From NCBI RefSeq assembly GCF_000023585.1, contig NC_012914.1:2433001-2497000 (forward strand): DNA of 64,000 bases. Reading direction: 5' to 3'. Each line of letters starts with the position of its first letter. The stretch's first letter is position 1. Source of the DNA: Paenibacillus sp. JDR-2 (GTDB lineage Bacteria; Bacillota; Bacilli; Paenibacillales; Paenibacillaceae). This document shows, piece after piece, positions 33,063 to 41,617 of this stretch. The position numbers were made by a program, and so were the translations under genes. The notes beneath the pieces are model-generated. The model searched no databases. It saw only the letters and a list, made by a program, of their open reading frames with translations, and was not told the origin of the DNA.

Positions 33063-34487
33063 ATGGCTCGTCATGCTCGTTATTATTTGGCCGGAATCAT
33101 TGCGGTCATGCTCTTTATCCTCGCCGCAGAGCTGATCTGGCTGCCCGCGCCGCTGCAGACCTCCTCCGGCATGCTCTGGATCGATATGATTGACGATCTG
33201 CTGTATGGCCTTGCCGTTATCCCATTGTTATGGGGGATCGGGGCACTGATCGGGATCAGGCGGTTATGGACGGAGCAGGGCAGATTAAGCGGCAGAAAAA
33301 GAAGATGGCTCCTGCTTACCGTCCGCACGCTGCTTCTTGCGGTAAGTGTGGTGGGAGTTGTATTCTTGCTCGTAAAACCGGATGATCTCTTGATCGGCCT
33401 TGGCGTACTCGCGATTGGTCTGATTCTGCTGTTTATTGATCTAATCTGGAGCGATACCGTATACCGAAGGCTTGCGGGCAGAGGCGATAGGCTTAGATGG
33501 CCTTGGCGGAGCCTGATGGGGCTTGTCCTGATGGCTGCGCTATTTGCCTGCTTGGCTTTTCCTACGTCTTATAATGTCACCTATCCGGGTCTAACGATGG
33601 GCATGAACCGGTACGCGCATGTAGACGGAGGCAAGCCGGCAGGCAGCATCAGCGGCGTGCTTGTCTTTGAACGAATTGCCGTGCCTGCGGATTGGCTGTA
33701 TGCCAAGCTTCTGCCGATGTACAGCTTTGAGAAGAGGAGCAAGAATGAACCGCCGTTAACCGAGTCTTACACGGAAGTTGTGCAGATGAAGCAAGGTGCA
33801 GATGACGTCGCGGGAGCTATCGCAATGGGCAAAGCGGGGATTGGCAAGGGGATTGAGCTCACCGGCGCCCGCGTGCTTGCCGTTGCGGATAACGCTCCGT
33901 CCAAGTCCTTGATTAAGGCGGGCGATGTCATTATCGCGTTAAACGGCAAGACGATCCGCAATATGACCGAGCTGACGGATTATATGGCGAACCAGGTTAA
34001 ACCGGGCGATCCTGTTGAAGTAACGCTCCTGCGGGGCAAAGAGACGATTAAAGTTCAGGTTCCGACGGGTGAAGCGGAGGCGTCGGGAGACTTGCCGAGA
34101 CGCGCCGTATTTGGCATCGGAGCAGAAAATGACTGGCATGCGGATATCCCGCGCCAGATTGCTTACCATCATTACATTGCGCATATCGGCGGACCTTCGC
34201 ATGGCGCCATGCTGACGCTTGCGCTTATTGATCAGCTGACACCGGGCGGAGTAACGCATGGCGTACGTGTAGCCGGCACCGGCACCATCGAGCCGGACGG
34301 CTCGATTGGCCTTGTTGGCGGCATCCCGCAGAAGGCCTATGCCGTCAGCCGCACCGATGCCGAAGTGTTCTTCGTGCCCGCCGCATCGCTTGAGGAAGCG
34401 AAGGAGGCGGCGCCGGCGCTAAACATCGTGCCGGTGAAAACCATCGACGAGGTGCTGGATTGGCTGAAGGCGCACGCGAAGGAATAA
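33063..34487 (+). CDS. Membrane PDZ-Lon (S16) protease, YlbL-like with extended membrane part
   Basis: 474 residues. The first 180 hold about five membrane helices, more than the single anchor of B. subtilis YlbL. After a SYNVTYPGLTMGMNRYAHVDG segment comes a PDZ domain (about 265-340: ARVLAVADNAPSKSLIKAGDVIIALNGKTI) and a Lon-type proteolytic domain with the Ser-Lys dyad: Ser379 in GGPSHGAML and Lys424 in GGIPQKAYA. It would degrade membrane or exported proteins outside the cell. AGGGGGAAGG lies upstream. A strong terminator follows, shared with the convergent LTA-synthase family gene. Confidence 0.88.
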   Translation: MARHARYYLAGIIAVMLFILAAELIWLPAPLQTSSGMLWIDMIDDLLYGLAVIPLLWGIGALIGIRRLWTEQGRLSGRKRRWLLLTVRTLLLAVSVVGVVFLLVKPDDLLIGLGVLAIGLILLFIDLIWSDTVYRRLAGRGDRLRWPWRSLMGLVLMAALFACLAFPTSYNVTYPGLTMGMNRYAHVDGGKPAGSISGVLVFERIAVPADWLYAKLLPMYSFEKRSKNEPPLTESYTEVVQMKQGADDVAGAIAMGKAGIGKGIELTGARVLAVADNAPSKSLIKAGDVIIALNGKTIRNMTELTDYMANQVKPGDPVEVTLLRGKETIKVQVPTGEAEASGDLPRRAVFGIGAENDWHADIPRQIAYHHYIAHIGGPSHGAMLTLALIDQLTPGGVTHGVRVAGTGTIEPDGSIGLVGGIPQKAYAVSRTDAEVFFVPAASLEEAKEAAPALNIVPVKTIDEVLDWLKAHAKE

Positions 34488-34492
34488 GGGAT

Positions 34493-34543
34493 AAAAAAAG
34501 GCTGTCCCCTCATGGTCGATCGACCTGAGGGGACAGCCTTTTT
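34493..34543. terminator. Strong bidirectional terminator
   Basis: GGCTGTCCCCTCA and TGAGGGGACAGCC form a 13-bp stem extended by A/T runs on both sides; separates convergent genes. Confidence 0.92.
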
Positions 34544-34558
34544 ACTGCGTGAGCGGCG

Positions 34559-36631
34559 TTACTTGCCCGCGCCGCTTGTATTCACGGCGGTTGCCGCGCC
34601 GCCGTCCGCGCTTGCCTCTACGGCGGCTGCGCGGAAGGATGCGATCAAATCATGCTGCACGATTTGATCGGACATGGACAGCTCGGTGCGCGCGTCTTCG
34701 ACCGCACCGAGGCATTTCTGCACATCGCCAAGCTTATTCGCGGCGATGTTCCAGCACTTTCCATTCTCGGCAACGGCATCGCCGGAAGGCATGTAGTAGA
34801 CGGTGCCATCGGTGAAGGCGCCGTTCCTTTGCACGACCAGCTTGCTTTGCGGCTGGCTTGTCAGGAGCGGCTGGCCAAGCAGCGTCATGTCAGCCGTCGA
34901 GATGCCAAGCAAATGCAGGATCGTTGGCGTCACATCAAGCTGTCCGCCTACGTTCGCATGCGTGCCGGCGTATTTGCCGTCAGGCAAATGGACGATAAAC
35001 GGTACCTGCTTCAGAATCATTTCCCGCTGCAGGTCGTTCAGCGGCTGTCCAAGGAAGGTCTCGAACAAGCTCCAATCCCGGATCGAATTGTCATGGTCGC
35101 CATAGAAGGCAACGATCGTATTGTTCCAAAGCCCTTCAGCCTTGAGCCGGTCGATGAAGGTGCCAATGGATGCGTCCACGTAATGAACGGCCTGCAAATA
35201 GTCGCCCATAATCGTGCCGTCCAGTTCGCCGACATTCAGCTTCCGTTCCGATTCCGGCATCGTGAACGGGTAATGGCTGGATAACGTAATCAGGAATGAA
35301 TAGAACGGCTGCTGCTCCTTCGCCATAAGATCCACGGACTGCCGGAAGAACGAATTGTCGCCTAACGACCAGCCTACCGGCTCGTCCATTTCGTAATTCT
35401 TTTTGCTATAGAACGTATCGTAGCCCATATTGGCGTACATCGTGTTCCGGTTCCAGAAGCCGCCTTCGTAAGCATGGAATGCGGCGGTTGCATAACCGTT
35501 GTCCTTAAGAGTACTTGTCATGCAGTTGTACTGATGATTCGGATACTGGATAAAGACGGAGCCGCTCATCATTGGCTGCAGCGAGCAGTTGCTTAAGAAA
35601 TCGGCGTCCGAAGTCCGGCCTTGGGCCGTCTGGTGGTAGAACTGGCTGAAATACGCGCTTTCCTTCACCAGCTTATTCAGATTCGGCGTAATTTCCTGGC
35701 CTCCGACCGATTTGCCGATCATAAAGTTCTGGAAGGCTTCCATCTGTACCACGATGACATTGCTGCCTTTGTATTCGCCAAACGTAGGATCCGATTCAAG
35801 CGATTGGCGCTTATCGCCGCGGGCTTCCGTCCACGCCATCGCCTCCGCCGTTTCTTCGGCTGAAGCTTGCTCGGAGTCGATCCAATGCAGCTTCGCATAC
35901 CGGTAGACATCATAACCGTGGAAACCAACGATACCGGTGACATTATACAGCGAGACGTTCCACCAGTTGCCGTCGAACAGACCAAGCGCCCATGTTTTTT
36001 TCGCTTCGTTAACATTGCCGATCGACATCGACATCCCGATTGCGAAAATCGCGGCGCTAACGGCTATTCGAATAACGGCTTTACGCCAAAACGGCGTTTT
36101 CCGCTGGGAAGAATAGCCGTATCCATAGCCATGGGAATCTCTGCGGAGATCCGAACGGCCTTTCCAGATCACATAGACTCCAAACGGAATGATCAGCAGC
36201 CAATCTACTCCAAGCAAAAAGTCTTTCGCATGCATTAACGTCCCGATGCTCTCGCCAAGCGAATCTACTTGATTCGCCTGCAGAAGCACGGGTACAGAGA
36301 TAAAGTCCTGGAAGTAACGGTAGTAGATTAAGTCTGCGTACATGATAAACGATAACAGCAAATTCAGCGCAATCAGGGCAATAATACGGCCGCGGGTCGG
36401 CAGCCAGAACGTCCAGAAGGTGACTAGAGCCAGCGTGCCGATGGCAACAACGGTATCATAGCCGTCCATATCCATATTCGGAACATGGATTAACTTGTTG
36501 AACCACAGCTGCTTTAACAACATGACGATAAAAAATAGGATAACGTCGACGCCTTTAATGCGATTCATCCATTCCAGCGAGAATCGCATCAAGCGGCGTA
36601 CGGCGTTCGGTTTTTCGGTATAACTTAACAT
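34559..36631 (-). CDS. LTA synthase family (LtaS-like) membrane sulfatase-fold protein
   Basis: 690 residues. Five predicted membrane helices in the first 205 residues, then an extracellular sulfatase/phosphatase domain. The metal-binding Glu298 is in VVQMEAFQNF, and nucleophile Thr340 is in QGRTSDADFLSNCSLQPM, as in LtaS. FHAYEGGFWNR, FYGDHDNSI and DVTPTILHLLGI complete the active site region. It would transfer glycerol-phosphate from phosphatidylglycerol to lipoteichoic acid or prime it. Start ATG 36631 has AAAGGAT about 10 bases upstream; an in-frame ATG at 36697 overlaps the neighbouring gene. The C-terminal 70 residues form an Ala/Gly-rich tail. Which LtaS paralogue it is cannot be told. 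Confidence 0.92.
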   Translation of the reverse strand: MLSYTEKPNAVRRLMRFSLEWMNRIKGVDVILFFIVMLLKQLWFNKLIHVPNMDMDGYDTVVAIGTLALVTFWTFWLPTRGRIIALIALNLLLSFIMYADLIYYRYFQDFISVPVLLQANQVDSLGESIGTLMHAKDFLLGVDWLLIIPFGVYVIWKGRSDLRRDSHGYGYGYSSQRKTPFWRKAVIRIAVSAAIFAIGMSMSIGNVNEAKKTWALGLFDGNWWNVSLYNVTGIVGFHGYDVYRYAKLHWIDSEQASAEETAEAMAWTEARGDKRQSLESDPTFGEYKGSNVIVVQMEAFQNFMIGKSVGGQEITPNLNKLVKESAYFSQFYHQTAQGRTSDADFLSNCSLQPMMSGSVFIQYPNHQYNCMTSTLKDNGYATAAFHAYEGGFWNRNTMYANMGYDTFYSKKNYEMDEPVGWSLGDNSFFRQSVDLMAKEQQPFYSFLITLSSHYPFTMPESERKLNVGELDGTIMGDYLQAVHYVDASIGTFIDRLKAEGLWNNTIVAFYGDHDNSIRDWSLFETFLGQPLNDLQREMILKQVPFIVHLPDGKYAGTHANVGGQLDVTPTILHLLGISTADMTLLGQPLLTSQPQSKLVVQRNGAFTDGTVYYMPSGDAVAENGKCWNIAANKLGDVQKCLGAVEDARTELSMSDQIVQHDLIASFRAAAVEASADGGAATAVNTSGAGK

Positions 36632-36651
36632 AAACGTAAAAATCCTTTCTC

Positions 36652-37788
36652 TTATTTCCGGGGAGGCAGCGGGCCGAAGAACTGGTAGTAATTGCATTGG
36701 ATGCGGCCGTTAAACAGCTTGCGCTTCTTATCCGCTGGCTTGCCGAAATAATGCTCGACGCTTGCAGACGGGCTGATGGCAAAGAAAGACCATGTCGGCA
36801 AATAAAGCGCGGAACGTCCGAATTGCATCAATGCCATTTCCGCATCCTTGTCGTCGCCTAAGCGTTCGCCATATGGAGGGTTCGTAATAATGACGCCATA
36901 ATCGCCTTCAGGCTTGATCTTTGCCACCGGCATAACCTTTAACTTAATTTCTTTGCCAAAACCTGCCTTTTTAACCGCGGCTTCCGCAATTTCTATGGCA
37001 TAAGGATCAATGTCGGAGCCTGCGATTTGCAGAGGGATATCATCCTTCACGGCGTCAAAAGCTTCTTCACGCGCTTCATCCCACAGCTCGTGAGGGACAA
37101 GCGGCCAGCCTTCCGCGTCAAACGAACGGCGAAGGCCGGGGGCGATATTCCAGGCCATCATGGCAGCCTCCACGAGAATCGTGCCGGAGCCGCAGAACGG
37201 ATCATACAGCGGACGCTCAGGGGTCCAGCGGCTGAGGTCAACAAGGGCTGCAGCCATCGTTTCGCGGATTGGCGCTTCGGTCGATACTTTGCGGTAGCCG
37301 CGCTGGTGGAGACCTGCTCCCGTTGTATCAAGCGTCAGCATCGCCATATCGTTCATAAGCGTCACTTCAATAACATAACGGCCGCCGTCCTCGTGGAACC
37401 ATTCGGTGCCGTAGCGGTCCTTCATTTTCTCGACTACGGCTTTCTTGACGATACTTTGGCAGGCAGGAACGCTGGTCAGCTGCGACTTCTGCGAACGGCC
37501 GTTAACGGGAAACTCCCCGTCTTCCGGAATCCATTCCGGCCAATCCAGTGCTTTTGTTCCTTCGAAAAGCTCTTCGAAGGTTGCTGCTTTGAATTCGCCC
37601 ATATTTACGAGAATGCGTCCCGCGGAGCGGAGCCACAGGTTTGTGCGGCAAATATCGATCGGCTGCCCGGTGAAACGGACACGGCCGTTCTCCACCTGAA
37701 GGTCTGTGTAGCCGAGATTTTTCAGCTCGCGCGCAACGACCGCTTCCAGTCCCATCGGTGCGGTAGCGATCAGATTAATCGTTGTCAT
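36652..37788 (-). CDS. THUMP-domain RNA methyltransferase (RlmL/YpsC family)
   Basis: 378-residue class I SAM-dependent RNA methyltransferase. N-terminal THUMP region (about 1-160: INLIATAPMGLEAVVARELKNLGY), then a methyltransferase domain with SAM motif DPFCGSGTILVEAAM, GSDIDPYAIEIA and catalytic NPPYGER. Homologues such as YpsC/RlmL N-terminal half make m2G in 23S rRNA. Start ATG 37788 follows AGGGGAG on the minus strand. The same strand as the LTA-synthase family gene downstream (20-base gap), so the two may share a transcript. Cytoplasmic. Confidence 0.9.
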   Translation of the reverse strand: MTTINLIATAPMGLEAVVARELKNLGYTDLQVENGRVRFTGQPIDICRTNLWLRSAGRILVNMGEFKAATFEELFEGTKALDWPEWIPEDGEFPVNGRSQKSQLTSVPACQSIVKKAVVEKMKDRYGTEWFHEDGGRYVIEVTLMNDMAMLTLDTTGAGLHQRGYRKVSTEAPIRETMAAALVDLSRWTPERPLYDPFCGSGTILVEAAMMAWNIAPGLRRSFDAEGWPLVPHELWDEAREEAFDAVKDDIPLQIAGSDIDPYAIEIAEAAVKKAGFGKEIKLKVMPVAKIKPEGDYGVIITNPPYGERLGDDKDAEMALMQFGRSALYLPTWSFFAISPSASVEHYFGKPADKKRKLFNGRIQCNYYQFFGPLPPRK

Positions 37789-37913
37789 GATTACAATTCT
37801 CCCCTTACCTGTGAAAACATAAGTTGTATCCACACGGTCAAAATCATACAATCAAGTATAGGACAAAGAGGGTAGGTTTTACAAATTGTAAAAATAGAGA
37901 GGTTGAGAGTAAA

Positions 37914-38540
37914 TTGACAGACGAACAATATGTTGACGGGCTATATGGCGAAGATCAGGACCTTGTCCGTACAAAAAAAGGGATTGCCGACCGCGGCATG
38001 CCCGATATATCGATTGCTGACGGATACGGCAGGCTTCTGACGATGCTCGCCAAGATGAATGGGGCGAAGAAGGCGCTTGAGATTGGAGCGCTTGGCGGAT
38101 ACAGCGGGATCTGCATTGCCCGGGGTCTAGCCGATGGAGGATTGCTTACTTCATTAGAGCTCAAGGCGGAATACGCGGAAGCAGCCAAGGTGCATATGAC
38201 GGAAGCGGGTCTTGGCGATGCCGTTGAATATATAATCGGGGATGCCCGGGAAAGCCTCGTGAAGCTGCAGGAAGAAGGAAGAACATTCGATTTCTTCTTT
38301 ATTGATGCCGACAAGGAAGGTTACCCGGTTTATCTGGAGCATGCCATTGCGCTCTCCAATCCGGGTGCGGTCATAATCGGCGATAACATTCTGCTGCGGG
38401 GCCGCACGACGGATTCGGCCAAGGAAGGTCCGTCCGTAAAAGCCGTCCGCAGCTTTAATCAGCAAATTGCAAGCGACGAACGCCTTATGAGCACCGTTCT
38501 CCCGGGGTATGACGGTCTTGCGATTGCGATCGTAAAATAA
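37914..38540 (+). CDS. SAM-dependent O-methyltransferase (TrmR/YrrM-like)
   Basis: About 208 residues. Matches methyltransferase family 3: ALEIGALGGYSGICIARGL is the SAM-binding loop, FDFFFIDADKEGYPVYLEHAI holds the metal-binding Asp pair, and GDNILLRGR supplies a third ligand region. The first segment LTDEQYVDGLYGEDQDLV is typical of the bacterial subgroup that includes tRNA wobble-uridine methyltransferase TrmR. Start is TTG at 37914 after AGAGAGGTTGAG; the frame is open further upstream without a better start. Target (tRNA or small catechol-like molecule) not certain. Followed by a terminator. Confidence 0.85.
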   Translation: MTDEQYVDGLYGEDQDLVRTKKGIADRGMPDISIADGYGRLLTMLAKMNGAKKALEIGALGGYSGICIARGLADGGLLTSLELKAEYAEAAKVHMTEAGLGDAVEYIIGDARESLVKLQEEGRTFDFFFIDADKEGYPVYLEHAIALSNPGAVIIGDNILLRGRTTDSAKEGPSVKAVRSFNQQIASDERLMSTVLPGYDGLAIAIVK

Positions 38541-38553
38541 AGACAGCGATATA

Positions 38554-38592
38554 GAAGAGCAATGATGCTGCGCGGCATCGTTGCTCTTTTTT
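38554..38592 (+). terminator. Intrinsic terminator
   Basis: AAGAGCAATGATGC pairs with GCATCGTTGCTCTT (one mismatch) and is followed by TTTTTTG. Confidence 0.88.
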
Positions 38593-38659
38593 GTTTCGTT
38601 TACGTATAGTTCTTTAGGCTTAATTCATTTACCTTGGATCTATGAAATTAGTATCACTC

Positions 38660-38687
38660 TTCATGGTAAAAAAAGCTAGATTATAGT
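38660..38687 (+). promoter_or_regulatory. Putative promoter of the minor pilin operon
   Basis: TTCATG (38660-38665), 16-bp spacer, TATAGT (38682-38687), 57 bases upstream of the first minor pilin ATG. The -35 is weak. Confidence 0.45.
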
Positions 38688-38744
38688 AAAATGGAAATAG
38701 TTTTATCCTCAGAAAAAAGTAGGTAGATCGTAGGTGCTGATGAT

Positions 38745-39275
38745 ATGAAATGGATTCGGAACGGCAATAAGGAATCCGGTTTAACCTTGGTTGAAGTACT
38801 GGCTGCCCTAGTTATTTTATCCGTTGTAAGCCTGGTGCTGACTTCCTTCTTCACGAATGCACTTACCTATGCGAAAGGCAATCAGAGCAAGACGGTTATG
38901 GTCAATCTGGCCCGCAATACGTTGTTTTATATGGAGAAGCAGCGCTTTGAACCCATCCAGACTTACTTCTCGAATACCTCAAACACGGCTATCAACTGTC
39001 CATTAACCGGATGCGATGCCCCAGTGAGCCAGCTGTCCGAAGATTCGGCTGTCTTGCAGCAGATTCTGAATCCCAATATTAACGGTGTGCAGTATACCAT
39101 TTCCGTAATCTATCAGAGAGATATGCATAACGGGATGCTTCACGATGTGGACAAGAAAAACATGGCAGAGGAGCTGCTGCCCGTTCTGGTGCGGGTAGAG
39201 AAGGCTAACGGATCAGCTAGCGCACGTAATGCGGCGGAAGTGGAGGGATATATCGCCAGTGAGAGAGTTCGTTAA
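38745..39275 (+). CDS. Type IV minor prepilin (PilV-like)
   Basis: 176 residues. A short basic leader with class III cleavage site: MKWIRNGNKESG|LTLVEVLAAL, Glu5 present, followed by one hydrophobic helix (LTLVEVLAALVILSVVSLVL), so it would be cut by the prepilin peptidase at 50673 and inserted into the pilus. The C-terminal globular domain has two Cys (NCPLTGCDAP) that may form a disulfide. Position 1 in a set of three (pseudo)pilin genes, overlapping the next gene by 17 bases. Probably primes pilus assembly or caps the tip. Confidence 0.88.
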   Translation: MKWIRNGNKESGLTLVEVLAALVILSVVSLVLTSFFTNALTYAKGNQSKTVMVNLARNTLFYMEKQRFEPIQTYFSNTSNTAINCPLTGCDAPVSQLSEDSAVLQQILNPNINGVQYTISVIYQRDMHNGMLHDVDKKNMAEELLPVLVRVEKANGSASARNAAEVEGYIASERVR

Positions 39276-39786
39276 GAAGTGGCGGAGCGAAGAGCGCGGA
39301 CTGACGCTAGTGGAGCTGATAGCGGCCATGACGTTGCTGTCGATCGCCGCGGGAATTATTTTTTCCGTCGTTACCTTTGGCATGAATACCTATAACCGGA
39401 TCGAAACGGAGAATGCTTTGCGGGATGATGCGGATCTCCTGATGTCCTCTATTATTACGGAGCTGTATGCTTACGGGCCGGATCTGATTTCGACGAATGC
39501 AGACGGCATTACGCTGGTACGCGATGTAGGAACCAGGGAAGAACAGCAGATTTTTATCCGGGATAAACAGCTTCATATCGGCAGCAGAACGGTGGATACC
39601 GGATCGGATGTGGATATGCCGAGTCAGACGGATCCATCTTCATCTGATGCCTCATCCATTGAGCTTAAATGCAAGACGAATGTAACGGAATGCAGCAGCG
39701 GTCTCATTGAAATCCGGCTGGTGCTTGAGCAGAATCATAACGGGCGTAATCAGCAGCTGACTCTGGAAAGTAAATTCGGGTTTTAG
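39259..39786 (+). CDS. Type IV minor prepilin (PilW/ComGF-like)
   Basis: 175 residues, starting at GTG 39259 inside the end of the previous gene, with GGAGGG 12 bases upstream. Prepilin motif EERG|LTLVELIAAMTLLS with Glu5, a single N-terminal helix, then a beta-rich domain including DADLLMSSIITELYAYG and a Cys pair (KCKTNVTEC). The sequence layout resembles PilW-like minor pilins. Translationally coupled to the PilV-like gene and followed after 12 bases by a PilX-like gene, the usual VWX order for initiation complexes. Confidence 0.85.
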   Translation: MREFVKKWRSEERGLTLVELIAAMTLLSIAAGIIFSVVTFGMNTYNRIETENALRDDADLLMSSIITELYAYGPDLISTNADGITLVRDVGTREEQQIFIRDKQLHIGSRTVDTGSDVDMPSQTDPSSSDASSIELKCKTNVTECSSGLIEIRLVLEQNHNGRNQQLTLESKFGF

Positions 39787-39798
39787 GGGGAAGGGTGT

Positions 39799-41556
39799 AT
39801 GGGAAGCGAGAAAGAGCGAGGTTACGCTCTGGTATTGGTTCTGTTTATGATCCTGCTGCTGACCATACTGGGAACGGCTGTCGTCAGTTCGACACTAGGC
39901 GGGGCAACACGGGCAGAGACACGTGAAAATGATGTGCAAAGCCTTCATCTGGCAGAGAAAACGTTAAATGAAGCTGCTTCTTATCTTGTCACGAAATATA
40001 ACGGCAGGGAAGACATCGCGCCGGAAGAACTCTCTCAGCTGATGCAGTCCGGTATTGATGAGCTGCAACGGCTCGAGACAAGTACCGACCTGCCGGGAGC
40101 CAACGGAAAAATTACGGATGTAACAACGGAGCAGGTAAGCGTTGGCGATCAGACCAGCTATAAGCTCAACCTGACGGCAGAAGCGGTGGTTCACGGCGTA
40201 ACAAGACGGCTTACCCAGCAGATTACGATTGGCGCTTATCCGGATTTCCTGAATTACGCCTTTGGTTCGGAGAACGATGTCATTATTAACGGTGCTGCTT
40301 ACGGGATGGGCAATATTTATGCGGGTCATGATTTTCTTATCGATAACACCGCGAAATACGTTTATAACAATGACCCAGATAAAACAAAGGATACGAAATA
40401 TCCGTTTTTTGATGGCAATATCTATATTCAAAATATGGACTCCATTAAAGTGTTGGACAAAATTACGGGGAAATATCAGCCGTACTCCAGAACAAATCTG
40501 ACGCTACAGCAGATTCTTGGAGTGGATGATAACAAAATCCAGCTGCGCGACCAGAAAAAATTTATTTCGATTAACGTAGCGGAATCCTTTATTGATAAAG
40601 CGCAGGAAGCAACAAATATCACCGACCGCAATAGTATTAAAGCGGCTGTCGATTATGCATTGGCGCATAGCGGAGAAACGGGCCGGTTCAATAACCTGGC
40701 GGCTGTTTTGAAGAATGGCAGCGGCATAACGGTGACCTCAGGTCCTCCCGAAAAGCCAACTCTGCCTACGGATTTGGATGATACGGCAGCGATGGATACT
40801 TACAATAAAGCCTTAGCGGACTATGAAGCCTATTTTGTTCAATTCAATTCCCTATCAAACACGGTTCTATTTAATGGAGACTTGAAGCTGGATGGCTTGG
40901 ATTACAAAAGCTTGATCTATACGGATACGGCCAAGAAGGACAACCATAAATGGCTGATCGTAAACGGGAATCTGACGATTTCGAATTATTCCAGCGATCC
41001 TCTGGTGGTTAAAGCCAATATTCTGGTGACCGGCAATGTCTTTATCAGCGACAGCGTTCAAGTCGATTCAACTATATTTACGCTCGGAAGTACAACCATT
41101 GAAGACGCGCAAATCAAAGGAATTAAAACCGACAAAGGGGAACGCAAACAGTTGATCATGATCTCGAAAGGACCGGTATTGGTTAATAAGGTTGATTCCT
41201 TCAACAATACATACGGCACGTATGACCCGAAAGACCAATCTAATCCCAATATTCTCGATGCTTTCTTTTATACCGATGAAGATGCGGAGTTGTATGGGGT
41301 CGGTTCAATCTTCTGGCTGCGGGGAGGTTTCTTCTCGAAGGGCGATTTAACGATTAATGCGGTGCTTGGCAAAGCCACTGATGGAGGTTCGGATATTATA
41401 TTTGAGCAACAAAGCACTCTTGCCAAGGAAGATTCGCGATTCATCATTAACTATAACTACGATTTCTTCGAGAACCAATACGAAGGCTTGCCCCGTGTCA
41501 AAAAGCTAAGCGTTATTGTTGGGAAAAAGCAGCTCGCAGCCTCTAACGGTACATAG
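39799..41556 (+). CDS. Large PilX-like pseudopilin
   Basis: 585 residues. N-terminus MGSEKERG|YALVLVLFMILLLTILGTAVV is a prepilin-like signal, but position 5 is Leu rather than Glu, as in tip pseudopilins GspK/PilX. The rest is a large secreted domain (about 35-580) rich in Asn, Asp and Thr, with repeated short beta motifs (NGDLKLDGLDYKSLIYTD, VNGNLTISNY, NILVTGNVFIS) suggesting a beta-helix-like region. Third gene of the minor pilin operon; ends at a strong terminator convergent with the giant 41618 gene. A tip adhesin or initiation subunit is likely. GGGGGAAGGG ribosome site. Confidence 0.82.
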   Translation: MGSEKERGYALVLVLFMILLLTILGTAVVSSTLGGATRAETRENDVQSLHLAEKTLNEAASYLVTKYNGREDIAPEELSQLMQSGIDELQRLETSTDLPGANGKITDVTTEQVSVGDQTSYKLNLTAEAVVHGVTRRLTQQITIGAYPDFLNYAFGSENDVIINGAAYGMGNIYAGHDFLIDNTAKYVYNNDPDKTKDTKYPFFDGNIYIQNMDSIKVLDKITGKYQPYSRTNLTLQQILGVDDNKIQLRDQKKFISINVAESFIDKAQEATNITDRNSIKAAVDYALAHSGETGRFNNLAAVLKNGSGITVTSGPPEKPTLPTDLDDTAAMDTYNKALADYEAYFVQFNSLSNTVLFNGDLKLDGLDYKSLIYTDTAKKDNHKWLIVNGNLTISNYSSDPLVVKANILVTGNVFISDSVQVDSTIFTLGSTTIEDAQIKGIKTDKGERKQLIMISKGPVLVNKVDSFNNTYGTYDPKDQSNPNILDAFFYTDEDAELYGVGSIFWLRGGFFSKGDLTINAVLGKATDGGSDIIFEQQSTLAKEDSRFIINYNYDFFENQYEGLPRVKKLSVIVGKKQLAASNGT

Positions 41557-41568
41557 GACATCATACAA

Positions 41569-41608
41569 AGCAAAGGCCCCGCTCCTGTATAGGAGCGGGG
41601 CCTTTGCT
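41569..41608. terminator. Strong bidirectional terminator
   Basis: AGCAAAGGCCCCGCTCC pairs with GGAGCGGGGCCTTTGCT around a short loop; separates the convergent PilX-like and giant secreted-protein genes. Confidence 0.9.
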
Positions 41609-41617
41609 GTTGCTGTA

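Noticed and set aside
34652..35284. Long plus-strand frame opposite the LTA-synthase family gene
   Set aside because: Antisense shadow; the minus-strand frame carries full LtaS motifs and membrane helices.
37027..37875. 282-residue plus-strand frame opposite the THUMP methyltransferase
   Set aside because: Shadow of a gene with clear SAM and NPPY motifs; no ribosome site.
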